DNA of 64,000 nt from Staphylococcus sp. KG4-3 (GCF_033597815.2 NZ_CP166245.1:1798001-1862000), one strand, 5' to 3'; counted from the first letter of the stretch, positions 10,252 to 18,402 are shown. The notes: generated by a model not told the origin, from the sequence alone. Program-made: numbers and translations.

Positions 10252-10516
10252 TCTGTCATTCCTCCATCTCAGTTATAATTATTATAACGTGTTTATGTTT
10301 ATTTAACAGTATTCATGCACAACACGTGTGATTTTTAATATTTTTCCTATTTATTAACTATTTTTATCTTTTTAAAATATAAATGTTACTTTCATTTTGA
10401 AATTTAGTTAAATCAACTCATTCAACAGGTTATAATCAAATTTTCACCTTTAATGTTTTGTCTACACCAAAGGTTGGGTAATTATTTATTGTAAAAATAA
10501 TAAAGGAGTGAAACAG

Positions 10517-11080
10517 ATGAAGTTAAAAAGTTTATCAGCAATAATGTTTTCTAGTTTATTATTAGCTAGTTGTGGAAATGGTTCATCTGACAGTGATTCA
10601 AAATCTGAAAATAAAAAAGATACAAAATCCGATAACCAAGTTATCGCTATCAACAAAATCAAAACAAGTCCTGATGACGCTATCAAAAAGGCCCAAGAAA
10701 CATACGACAACCAAAATTTAAAAGGCATCTCATATGAAAGAAGCAATGGCGAATGGGCATATAAAATTGAACAACAAGGTGATAATAAAGAATCAGAAGT
10801 TATTATCTCTGATAAAAACAAAAAAATCTTGAATAAAGAACAAGAGAACGAAGATTCAATTAATAATAACGAAGCATTTAATTATAATGAAGCCATCGAT
10901 TATAAAGACGCCATTAAAAAAGGTCAAAAAGAATTTGACGGAGACATCAAAGAGTGGTCACTATCAAAAGACGATGGGAAACTCGTTTATGATTTAGACC
11001 TTAAAAAAGATAAAGAAAAACACGAAGTGACTATTGATGCTAAGAATGGCAAAGTATTAAATAACGAACAAGATAATTAA
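10517..11080 (+). CDS. PepSY-domain lipoprotein
   Basis: The 187-residue product begins with a lipoprotein signal (LLLASC lipobox, Cys near residue 19), followed by a Ser/Asp/Lys-rich linker and two PepSY-like repeats (about 50-100 and 118-180), each built around a DAIKKAQETYD or DAIKKGQKEFDG helix and strands ending in ISDKNKKIL or IDAKNGKVL. PepSY domains are thought to bind peptides or inhibit proteases, but no function is known for this protein. I prefer ATG 10517, eight bases after AAAGGAG, over the upstream GTG. It lies at the left edge of the accessory region next to menE; similar lipoproteins occupy this place in other staphylococci. Confidence 0.88.
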   Translation: MKLKSLSAIMFSSLLLASCGNGSSDSDSKSENKKDTKSDNQVIAINKIKTSPDDAIKKAQETYDNQNLKGISYERSNGEWAYKIEQQGDNKESEVIISDKNKKILNKEQENEDSINNNEAFNYNEAIDYKDAIKKGQKEFDGDIKEWSLSKDDGKLVYDLDLKKDKEKHEVTIDAKNGKVLNNEQDN

Positions 11081-11825
11081 ATATTTCTAAGTTAAGTATT
11101 TAATTATATTCAGTGATTCAAAAAATCCATTTCTATTAATTCACAATTTTTATCATAATTAAGAAATTATAAATGAAAGAAAAACACTTAAATTAAACTA
11201 TTACTTTTGTTAAATATAAGCATTTGTGCTATATGGGTACTGAGAGAAACCTTAACTATTTAAAACGAAATTCGTTGTTCTTTATTAGAAAAGTTGACTG
11301 GATTGAAAACTTTAATTACACTTTCTTAATTTGCTGTTGAAGCTCTTACACAAGAATCACTAACTTAATATTATATTTACAAGCGCCAAAGCTCTTGCTT
11401 AAGAACTGCTAACTTAATAAATTAATTATTGGTTCTTTAAAATAATTGCTTGAGCTGGTGCTTATACATAAGACTCACTTCAGTAACCCACTTTATAACA
11501 AATATTAACTTCTAAATATCTTACCAATGGTCAGTCTATATTTTACTTTATAACTCTACTATAGCAATTGTATAACACATCCTTTAATATACCTCCTCCC
11601 CTATATTATTAATCCGCTTACATCATTTACTAAATAAAAAATTACTTGCATAACCTAAAATTAAAATAAATCGTATTACTATTTAATATTTTATTTTCAT
11701 ATATAACTTTCGTTAATCTAACTTATTTTTTTATTATTTTTGCTTGTACTTATTTTAAAAAACGACTAACTACATATACTAATAATGCCTTCTTTGCTAA
11801 CTTTGTAAAAAAGGAGGCGTTTAAA
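11081..11825. other. 745-bp AT-rich gap with degenerate repeats
   Basis: No credible open frame is present. The stretch contains repeated terminator-like units (see 11340-11445) and an AT-rich run up to the tarP-like gene, whose promoter should lie in the last 150 bases. Nothing else can be supported. Confidence 0.5.
11340..11445 (+). repeat. Degenerate repeated hairpin element, two copies
   Basis: Two 32-bp units (11340-11371 and 11388-11419) agree at about 25 positions, both ending CTAACTTAATA. The second continues into an inverted partner (TTATTGGTTCTTTAAAA) so that it folds as a terminator-like hairpin. A third, better preserved relative is the terminator at 14745-14798. Confidence 0.5.
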
Positions 11826-12827
11826 ATTAAAAAAGTCAGCATAGTTATGCCAACATACAATAACGATTGTTCTCTTTCTCGTACAATCGATTCTGTTATT
11901 AATCAAACAATGGAGAAAACCAATTATGAGCTAATAATTGTAGACGATCATTCAACTAACTCGAATACATTAAATATTATTAAATCCTATACAAAAAAAT
12001 ACAGTAAGTTAATTAAATTCAAACGACTAAAATTCAACAGTGGTAGTGCTAGCAAACCAAGAAATAAAGGTATTGAAATGAGTAGTGGTCAGTATATTTT
12101 CTTTTTAGATTCTGACGATTTTTTACACCCGCGTACTTTAGAAGACTTATATAATTATGGAATTAAACATAAAAGTGATTTGATTATTGGAAAATACGGC
12201 GTTAAAGGTAAAGGTAGAAGCGTACCTAAAGCTATATTTGAAAATGGAAATGTTCCGAAAGCTAATATTATTGAAAATAGTATGTTCTATGCTTTATCTG
12301 TACTCAAAATGTTTAAAAAAGCAATTATAGATAAAAATAAGTTAAGATTTAAAACATTTTCACAAACTGGTGAAGATCAACTATTCACTATAGAATTTCT
12401 AATGAACTCTAGGAATTATGCTATAAAAACAGATTACGAATACTACGTCGTAGTCAATAATTTTGATAATGGTACACATTTATCACATCATAAAAGTTCA
12501 GGGAAACAGTACTTTGCAACAATTAACGAAATTTATAACACTATTTACAAAAGCCCTATTTACAAAGATCAAAAAACACGGGACCAATTTGCTGGAAAAT
12601 TTACTACGCGGTTATTTAGACACGGGCAAAAGAAAAATTTTGCAATTAGTAAAATGAAATATGAAGATAAAATTGAATGGTTGAAGTATTTTTCAAAAAC
12701 ACTTAATAGTGTGCCTAGAAGCGCCGATCAGTATGTTACACAAATTTTCAATATGAAATTAGAAGCCATAAGACAAAATAATTTGTTAGCTGTTATGGCA
12801 GCAGATAAATTCATTAAAGGAGAATAA
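11826..12827 (+). CDS. tarP: Wall teichoic acid glycosyltransferase, TarP-like (ATT start)
   Basis: This GT-A, family 2 glycosyltransferase closely resembles TarP, the prophage-borne S. aureus enzyme that adds GlcNAc to C3 of ribitol phosphate in wall teichoic acid. From the ATT start it has 333 residues (TarP is 327). It shows the N-terminal VMPTYNND strand, the ELIIVDDHS nucleotide-binding motif, SASKPRNKGIEM, the metal-binding FFLDSDD (Asp near 95 and 97), KYGVKGKGRSVPKAIFE and GEDQLFTIEFLMN with the presumed catalytic Asp near 184. The C-terminal RHGQKKNF and KMKYEDKIEWL regions match the TarP trimerisation domain as I remember it. The first ATG (11847) would remove the beginning of strand 1; the frame begins with ATT-AAA-AAA-GTC, eight bases after a perfect AAGGAGG, exactly where TarP has ATG-AAA-AAA-GTC. 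Likely expressed at reduced level. It is followed by a small ORF and is not in a recognisable prophage here. Confidence 0.85.
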   Translation: MKKVSIVMPTYNNDCSLSRTIDSVINQTMEKTNYELIIVDDHSTNSNTLNIIKSYTKKYSKLIKFKRLKFNSGSASKPRNKGIEMSSGQYIFFLDSDDFLHPRTLEDLYNYGIKHKSDLIIGKYGVKGKGRSVPKAIFENGNVPKANIIENSMFYALSVLKMFKKAIIDKNKLRFKTFSQTGEDQLFTIEFLMNSRNYAIKTDYEYYVVVNNFDNGTHLSHHKSSGKQYFATINEIYNTIYKSPIYKDQKTRDQFAGKFTTRLFRHGQKKNFAISKMKYEDKIEWLKYFSKTLNSVPRSADQYVTQIFNMKLEAIRQNNLLAVMAADKFIKGE

Positions 12828-12832
12828 CTAAA

Positions 12833-13099
12833 GTGCATGATTACAACTATAATGATACAAAAAAGCTTGAATTAAATGCCATAGATATAAAAAATAACAA
12901 GAACAAAATTGAATGGATATATGCAAATTATGAAAATATAACCTTAAAAATCCAAAAATATGATATGCCTTGGTTAATTATGAACGGTTATAAAATTGCA
13001 AGAATTAAAAACTTAGATACGACAGCATACTTTAATGACTTAAAAGTAGTATTTGATTTTACCAAGGACAAACTAATTTATGTGACATACAGCGATTAA
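12833..13099 (+). CDS. Small hypothetical protein downstream of tarP
   Basis: The 88-residue frame starts with GTG, five bases after the tarP stop; a GGAG inside the end of tarP lies 10 bases before it, so the two are co-transcribed and probably translationally linked. The product is soluble, rich in Lys, Asn, Tyr and Ile, with no signal peptide or membrane segment. It reads as alternating short strands (WLIMNGYKIARIKNLD, YFNDLKVVFDF, LIYVTYSD). I do not recognise it. Codon use resembles its neighbours. Possible roles, an accessory factor for TarP or an unrelated cargo gene, cannot be separated from sequence. Confidence 0.7.
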   Translation: MHDYNYNDTKKLELNAIDIKNNKNKIEWIYANYENITLKIQKYDMPWLIMNGYKIARIKNLDTTAYFNDLKVVFDFTKDKLIYVTYSD

Positions 13100-13155
13100 T
13101 TAATTAATTTAGAAATATTACTTTTACAATTTTGTTTTTAGGAGAATTTAAAATA

Positions 13156-14460
13156 ATGAGAAATTTAATAAGGAGATCTCTTTTAATAATATCGATTCTA
13201 TTGCTCATCTCTTATGTTTTAAAAGAGAAAAGTGTTGATGCATCATCACTAAACAATGATGATACATATATAACTGAACCCACAAAACCTATAAAAGATG
13301 CTACACCTGTTGATTATGAGATACCACAAGAAAACCTTAGACCTATAGAAGAAGCCACTGGAAGTGATATAGAAAGAATTTTAGGCAAAGATGACCGTAT
13401 ATTAGTAGAAAATTATACCTCTTATCCCTATAAAACTATAGTACTTTTAAACATGACATTTAACAATATAACTTATATTGGTACAGGTACTGTGATTGCT
13501 CCTGATACAATACTTACAGCAGCGCATAACGTTTACGATTCAAGACTTGGCGGTTGGGCTACTGAAATAACAGCTTATGCTGGAGCAAGAGCTAACAAAG
13601 CTACTATAGGTAAAGCAAAAGTAGATAAAAAATATGTATTACCAGAATGGATCAATTCTCAATCTTCTCAACATGATTTAGCAGTTATTAAGTTAAAAAC
13701 CTCTCTTGGAGACCAAACAGGTACTTTAGGAATAACTAACGAAATGAAATTAAGCGAACCTATAGAAACAGCTGGATACCCTGCTGATAAAGGCGGTTGG
13801 ACATTATATAAAGGAAACGGTCTATTAAAAAAATTTACTAATTTTAATGTTTATTACGATATAGATACTTATGGTGGACAAAGTGGCAGTCCAGTATGGA
13901 ATAGAGACAAGAAAATTATTGGAGTACATGCTTATGGTTCTAGCCCGCTAAACTTTGCCACCAAAATAAATGATACAAATTTGAAATTAATAAAAAAATG
14001 GACAAACATTCCAGTTGGTCATGTCTACAACAAAGATGTCACTGTATCCAAAAGTAACATTTCGGTTTGGAACGATTTTCAATTTCATATTAAGAAACCC
14101 CTAACTCATATTAAACTCGGTAATGTTTATAAAGCGAAATATATATACAAACATAACAATGGACAAACTTATTTATCTCTATATGATAATAAAAATAAAT
14201 GGATAGGTTATTTTAATAAAAGAGATGTTTCTGATTTAAAAGGAACGCTACTGAATAAAAAAGTCAAAATAAATAAAAACAATTATGTAATCTGGGATTC
14301 TTTTTATTTCGATAACAAAAAAGGTCTAAGCAAAAACTTCTATGGTAAAACTTTAAATGCCAAATATAGTTACGTACTTGGTAATAATGAAGAATTTTAT
14401 TCTTTATATGATTCCAAAAATAAGTGGGTAGGCTACATAAATAAAAAAGCTACACAGTAA
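13156..14460 (+). CDS. Secreted V8-type serine protease with C-terminal GW modules
   Basis: The 434-residue protein has a signal/membrane segment (about residues 5-22), a propeptide-like Pro/Glu-rich stretch (about 30-78) and a trypsin-fold domain of the staphylococcal glutamyl endopeptidase family. The triad is clear: TAAHNVY (His 124), SSQHDLAVIK (Asp 174) and GGQSGSPVW (Ser 243). After about residue 289 come two tandem modules of about 70 residues, each with a VTVSKSN..VWNDF or VKINKNN..VIWDSF start, a YKAKYIYKHNNG or LNAKYSYVLGNN centre and SLYDNKNKWIGYF or SLYDSKNKWVGYI end. These are GW (SH3_8) modules as in staphylococcal autolysins, which bind lipoteichoic/wall polymers. V8 and Spl proteases lack them. 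ATG 13156 is 11 bases after AGGAG. The protease is inferred to stay on the cell surface. Confidence 0.88.
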   Translation: MRNLIRRSLLIISILLLISYVLKEKSVDASSLNNDDTYITEPTKPIKDATPVDYEIPQENLRPIEEATGSDIERILGKDDRILVENYTSYPYKTIVLLNMTFNNITYIGTGTVIAPDTILTAAHNVYDSRLGGWATEITAYAGARANKATIGKAKVDKKYVLPEWINSQSSQHDLAVIKLKTSLGDQTGTLGITNEMKLSEPIETAGYPADKGGWTLYKGNGLLKKFTNFNVYYDIDTYGGQSGSPVWNRDKKIIGVHAYGSSPLNFATKINDTNLKLIKKWTNIPVGHVYNKDVTVSKSNISVWNDFQFHIKKPLTHIKLGNVYKAKYIYKHNNGQTYLSLYDNKNKWIGYFNKRDVSDLKGTLLNKKVKINKNNYVIWDSFYFDNKKGLSKNFYGKTLNAKYSYVLGNNEEFYSLYDSKNKWVGYINKKATQ

Positions 14461-14757
14461 TGTATCTAAATAAACATATTAGCTGTAATACTATAAATGA
14501 AGCACAATCTAGAAATAAAATTCATAATACTAACTCTAACAAGCAACTTTTAAATAATGTATATTCTGTATTGAATATGCTATTTCACCTAATATAAATA
14601 AACTAGTTAAATGTCTCGAGGCTAGTAATGCTTCTCTTATAATCTGAAAATTTCTATTCAATTTACTATTAAAATTATGTTTCAATAAACATGAATATAT
14701 CAACAAAGTTTGTTCTGTTTTAAACAGGATATACATAACTATAATTAAACTCTTTGC
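14461..14757. other. Non-coding gap after the protease gene
   Basis: AT-rich sequence with no frame I can support; a 66-codon minus-strand frame at 14536-14736 lacks a ribosome site and recognisable sequence. The stretch ends in a terminator on the plus strand. Confidence 0.4.
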
Positions 14758-14798
14758 ATAAAAGCCACTAACTCATTAAATTGAATAGTGGCTTTTTT
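14745..14798 (+). terminator. Terminator belonging to a repeated element
   Basis: AAAAGCCACT pairs with AGTGGCTTTTTT across a loop containing ACTCATTAAATTG. The same arrangement, partly decayed, occurs at 11388-11445. It lies about 300 bases after the protease stop and could end the protease transcript or a small RNA. Confidence 0.75.
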
Positions 14799-14953
14799 AT
14801 AGCAAAATTTTTATGAAGTTGAATAACATTTTTAATATTGTCATCTATGTATGACTGATCTATTAAGATAATAACTAAAAACACAAATCAAATCATTGAC
14901 CTTAATTCTTCATGTATAAATATCATAAAAATTTAAAAACAGTCTATTTGAAT

Positions 14954-15460
14954 TTACTTAGGGTTCCGTTCTTCAACAACTACGTCTGTTACTATAACAA
15001 AACCAGGATTGTGCACATGTTCAGACAAATCAGGAATAATAAACCCTTTTTCTGTTACAGGAAAATATTCTGTTACTACTTGTTTTTCTGTTTTGCTAAA
15101 ATATGAAACTTGGATTTTAGCCTCTGAGTCCAATTCTACAACACGATATTTGTTATAATCATGTGCATCAAGTGTCCACTCAATATAGTTTATAACATCT
15201 TTCTTTGTAAGTACCTTTCCTGGTTTTAATGGAAACTCTACATAACGAGGTTCAAAACTATTTTTCCCTTGTTTATCATGGGCAGTTATTCTCACGATTA
15301 AATGTGGTCCGGCAATCTCTTGATAATCTCCTCTATCTCCCCCTACTTTAAATAAATTATGATCAATAGTAGATGCATTTACTTCAGAATTAATTACAGG
15401 CGTAAAAGCCACGCTACTTGCTATCAAAGAAACTACAATAACTTTTTTATAATTTTTCAT
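14954..15460 (-). CDS. Secreted protein of unknown function
   Basis: The 168-residue product has a clear Sec signal peptide (basic MKNYKK, hydrophobic VIVVSLIASSVAFTPV, cleavage likely after the VNA at about residue 29). The mature part is about 139 residues of mixed charge without cysteine, cell-wall anchor or repeats, and looks like a beta-rich domain (LIVRITAHD, RYVEFPLKPG, VTEYFPVTEKG, FVIVTDVVVEE). I do not recognise the family; it is not an SSL, MAP/Eap or staphostatin by eye. A GAGGTGA ribosome site precedes the ATG. Its place beside a secreted protease makes a host-interaction or inhibitor role possible, but that is only a guess. Confidence 0.8.
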   Translation of the reverse strand: MKNYKKVIVVSLIASSVAFTPVINSEVNASTIDHNLFKVGGDRGDYQEIAGPHLIVRITAHDKQGKNSFEPRYVEFPLKPGKVLTKKDVINYIEWTLDAHDYNKYRVVELDSEAKIQVSYFSKTEKQVVTEYFPVTEKGFIIPDLSEHVHNPGFVIVTDVVVEERNPK

Positions 15461-15835
15461 TTTGAATCACCTCTTTATTTTTTTATATAATAACACAAAA
15501 TAAGAATGCAATTATTATTTATTTGTTACAATTTTTTAACAAACAAAAATAACAGGCGAATTATGTATCAAAAAGAAAAATTTCTGCCGACAAAAATTAA
15601 AATAAACCACCTCTTAAATTAAGCTAATTGTTTTCTCCGTGATTTTTAAATTTATTTTATATAACCTTTACAGAACTAACACTTATTTGTATGTGTCATA
15701 GATTATATGTACATTCAATCTACCAATAAAAAATCCCTATTGTATGTACATAAAAATTATGATTCACTAAAGAGTAAGCATTATCCTTTTACCCAATAAA
15801 TGCACACACTAACTAGTCATACATATATCGGAACC
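15461..15835. other. Intergenic AT-rich gap
   Basis: This stretch holds the presumed promoter of the secreted-protein gene at its left end (minus strand) and otherwise no frame or repeat that I can support, before the terminator at 15836. Confidence 0.4.
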
Positions 15836-15872
15836 AAAAAGGGATGCACTTATATAAAAGTACATCCCTTTC
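15836..15872 (-). terminator. Terminator of the YagU-like gene
   Basis: On the minus strand AAAGGGATG pairs with CATCCCTTT and a run of T follows, 20 bases past the stop at 15892. Confidence 0.82.
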
Positions 15873-15891
15873 ATTCGAATAAATGTTTGAA

Positions 15892-16401
15892 TTAATATTT
15901 ATTTACCTTCAACTCATTTTTACATACAAAATATCTACGAACAAATTCTATAACCATCATCCACACAACATGACCAAACAATTCAGATACATGTTCGTGG
16001 AATGGTTGCTCTAAAGCATTTGGAACGACATTCATTATTGGCATTATAATTAAATGAAAGACTATCCAAACAACTAGACCAAAAATAGAACCATAGCCAA
16101 TTGCTACTTTTGAAAAATATTTGACTAGCATAATATAAATGAACGCAAATGCTATTGAAAAACTAAAATGAACAATAAAACTTACCCAAGGCATTGATTG
16201 TTCTGAAAATTGATAACTCATATGTGTAAAATCTGAGCTAAAACCAAACTTTTGTAGTAATTCTTGTGGTGGATTAGTTGCATTACGCTCTGGGGTCCTA
16301 GGCGGTAGCATAACTTCCCATCCTAATTTCACTATTCCCGATAATAGCCCACCAATGATAGTAGCATAAATAATTTGAGTAAACGATAATTTTTCTTTCA
16401 T
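15892..16401 (-). CDS. YagU-family (DUF1440) membrane protein
   Basis: The 169-residue protein has about four membrane helices (residues 8-28, 75-98, 103-125 and 140-155) and the family pattern GLLSGIVKLGWEVMLPPRTPER near the start (split over about 13-34), with Pro- and Arg-rich PPRTPERNATNPP. YagU-like proteins are inner-membrane proteins of unclear role; the E. coli member affects acid resistance. I start at ATG 16401, eight bases after GAGGAG. The gene stands alone in the accessory region. Confidence 0.82.
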   Translation of the reverse strand: MKEKLSFTQIIYATIIGGLLSGIVKLGWEVMLPPRTPERNATNPPQELLQKFGFSSDFTHMSYQFSEQSMPWVSFIVHFSFSIAFAFIYIMLVKYFSKVAIGYGSIFGLVVWIVFHLIIMPIMNVVPNALEQPFHEHVSELFGHVVWMMVIEFVRRYFVCKNELKVNKY

Positions 16402-16634
16402 TTTAAATTCTCCTCTACGCGTCAAAATGACATAATTTTAAAAATTTTATCAAATTTAAATAGAGGAAACAATATAATTATTATTTATATTTTGTCTGTT
16501 TTTCGACATTAGTATTATTAAAAAATGTCTTCAAATCAATTAGATTTAAAAAAGCTTTCTGTAAGTTTTTTTCACAAAATAAACTCATCTAACTATTCAA
16601 ACGCTTTGCTCAAAACGATATCATTAAGTAATCT

Positions 16635-16918
16635 TTACAGCTTGAGGTGTAATATTGGATAATGTCTTCCTCGTTGATCCTATTGAGATTCTTTATACTT
16701 TTTAAATCCATTTTTGATATAAAAATTTACAGCATTACAGTTATCTTTATTTACGTCAGTATAATGAACTTTGTTTTCTTGAATTAGATACTATAGTATT
16801 TTAGTACCATATCCTTTCTGAAAATATTTTGTATCTATAAAAAGCATTTCTAAATTTTTGTTCGTTTGTACCTGATAAACCAATTGCTTCGTAAGCATTA
16901 AACCACAAATAAGCTTCA
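16635..16918 (-). pseudogene. GNAT N-acetyltransferase remnant
   Basis: Reading the minus strand from about 16918, frame 1 gives NAYEAIGLSGTNEQ; at about 16855 the homology shifts frame and continues NLEMLFIDTKYFQKGYGTK, then after an in-frame TAG gives HYTDVNKDNCNAVNFYIKNG and FKKYKESQ, a second in-frame TAG, and finally DQRGRHYPILHLKL followed by a natural TAA at 16635-16637. The order of acetyl-CoA loop (QKGYGTK), N-A-V-x-F-Y and GF-K-x-Y is that of a GNAT acetyltransferase. One frameshift, two stops and a missing N-terminus make it a pseudogene. Confidence 0.8.
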
Positions 16919-16924
16919 ACAAAT

Positions 16925-17347
16925 TTAAAATATATCTTGATGACAAAACTTTTCTTGAAAGGCAAGTAAACTTTCCTTAACAAAATTACAATCTTTATCT
17001 TTAAAATGGATTGCAGCTTCATGTTTTAATGGTAATCTATCTTTCATAATTTTAACTCTATCTTTGAAAAAATCGTCTATATTACCGTAAATCATTATAT
17101 CTTCATTTAAACAATCGGGTATAGTTAGTAATTCACTGCCTATGGTGTATGCGCTAAATAATTGATAAAACGACTCGTCATCAATTGAATCTAAATATAG
17201 TAATTCTTTTCTTTTATCTCTTGGATGCTTAAACAACTTGTAAAAAAACTTAGATATATAATTTTTTTCTTGATAATATCTTTGTTCTGTTAAACTTTCA
17301 TTTTCCAATAATTTTAAGTAACTATTTATATTTACATTTAAAGACAA
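16925..17347 (-). CDS. Hypothetical soluble protein
   Basis: About 140 residues, probably starting at TTG 17347 six bases after GAGGTG; the frame opens at a GTG inside the ribosome site. The product has no signal peptide or membrane helix, is rich in Lys, Asp, Glu and aromatic residues, and looks mostly helical. I do not recognise the family. Its stop lies next to the GNAT remnant and its C-terminus may have been altered by the rearrangement that broke that gene. Codon use is typical of the accessory region. Confidence 0.6.
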   Translation of the reverse strand: MSLNVNINSYLKLLENESLTEQRYYQEKNYISKFFYKLFKHPRDKRKELLYLDSIDDESFYQLFSAYTIGSELLTIPDCLNEDIMIYGNIDDFFKDRVKIMKDRLPLKHEAAIHFKDKDCNFVKESLLAFQEKFCHQDIF

Positions 17348-17544
17348 TAATAACACCTCATTGATATTCTTTATTATAAATACCCTATATTATAAAAATC
17401 AAAATATTTTTAAAGAATAAAACAGCCAAGAAAATAGAATAACTAATGCATTGGTATTTTAAAATTTCGTACAATACTACGGCAATATTTATGACTACTA
17501 CTTTAATAGTATTTATATAAATGATTGTCTATTAACTATAAACC

Positions 17545-17841
17545 TTAAGGTAATAATAGTATAAATCTTTCGCCAGATATCTTATGGAAGTAAATTTCGT
17601 GTTTATATTCACGTGGTGCGTCTGAGTTTGTTATCTTCATAGTACTAACTTAAAAGAATGAAATAATTTTACTAGCTTTAACAATATCCTTTGTGAAGAA
17701 AAATTGTTTACCCTCCCCAGTATATGCTGGATTCAAAATCATGTTTGCTTTTGTAGAATAAAGCCATTCTGGATTGATTCCTGAATTTAATATATCTTGA
17801 AATTCTTGAAAAGTTTTACTCCAATCTAAATTGGGTTCCAT
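17545..17841 (-). pseudogene. Small hypothetical gene with in-frame stop
   Basis: A 63-codon frame (starting MEPNLDWSKTFQEFQ after a GAGGTGATTAC ribosome site) ends in TAA after KIISFF at 17650. The same frame continues directly as VSTMKITNSDAPREY and KHEIYFHKISGERFILLLP before a TAA at 17545. The continuation is rich in conserved-looking residues and in the same frame, so I read this as one 98-codon gene with a nonsense mutation. The family is unknown to me. An alternative is two separate small ORFs, the second starting at ATG within VSTM. Confidence 0.55.
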
Positions 17842-18228
17842 GTAATCACCTCAAGTATATAATAGAACATTTGTTCTCTTTAATCAATTTAATACTTCTT
17901 TTGTAACATAATATAAAAAACGTCACGTTATTTCAGACAAGAAAGGAGAACATAAAAGATTTCAAAAATATTGAAGATAAGTTAGAACATACAAGGAGCA
18001 GTAGATAGAATGAAAACTTTATTAAAGAAATAGCCATAAAATATGAAATAATCGCATATCAAGAATTATTGTAAAAAGAATAATAAACTTGTACTTATTA
18101 AATCTCCAAATAAAAAGTCTATTTCAACTTTTACAAAACTATAATCAATATAAAATGTAGTTAATTAAGTAATGAGAAAAGTTGGATAGATATTTAAGAC
18201 TGCCAAATTATTAAAAACCCACCTATTC

Positions 18229-18256
18229 TGAACTGACCCCCGTCAAGCAAACACTA
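18229..18256. mobile_element. Possible IS3/IS150-type terminal remnant
   Basis: TGAACTGACCCCCGTCAAGC resembles the TG-rich outer end with ACTGACCCC common in IS150-group insertion sequences. No transposase or opposite end is present in the window, so this is at most an end fragment. Confidence 0.3.
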
Positions 18257-18384
18257 AAAAACAAAATGTATTTTGGCTATCTTCATATTTGTGATATGAG
18301 GGTAGCCATTTAAAAGTACCTCTATTTCAATTTACGTCAACGAAACCTTAATTTTGACATAGTTTTATTAATTTTTACGCCAAT

Positions 18385-18402
18385 TTGGCATGAAGTTGGC
18401 AT
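18385..18402 (+). repeat. Arm-type site-like pair, TTGGCAT x2, 11-bp period
   Basis: TTGGCAT starts at 18385 and again at 18396. The 11-bp period and the TTGRCAY core match two other clusters near the tRNA-Ser (18600-18631 and 20923-20940), as expected for integrase arm-type sites. Confidence 0.5.

Noticed and set aside
10486..10821. Minus-strand frame of 111 codons
   Set aside because: It lies wholly opposite the PepSY lipoprotein gene, has no ribosome site, and its sequence is the usual mirror of a charged coding region.
14536..14736. Minus-strand 66-codon frame after the protease
   Set aside because: No ribosome site, no recognisable sequence, and it lies in AT-rich DNA where such frames arise by chance.
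14912..15106. 64-codon plus-strand frame overlapping the secreted protein gene
   Set aside because: It is antisense to the end of a frame with a signal peptide and a good ribosome site.
16801..17022. 73-codon minus-strand frame as an independent gene
   Set aside because: Its first half is another frame of the 16925-17347 gene and its second half is one part of the GNAT remnant.
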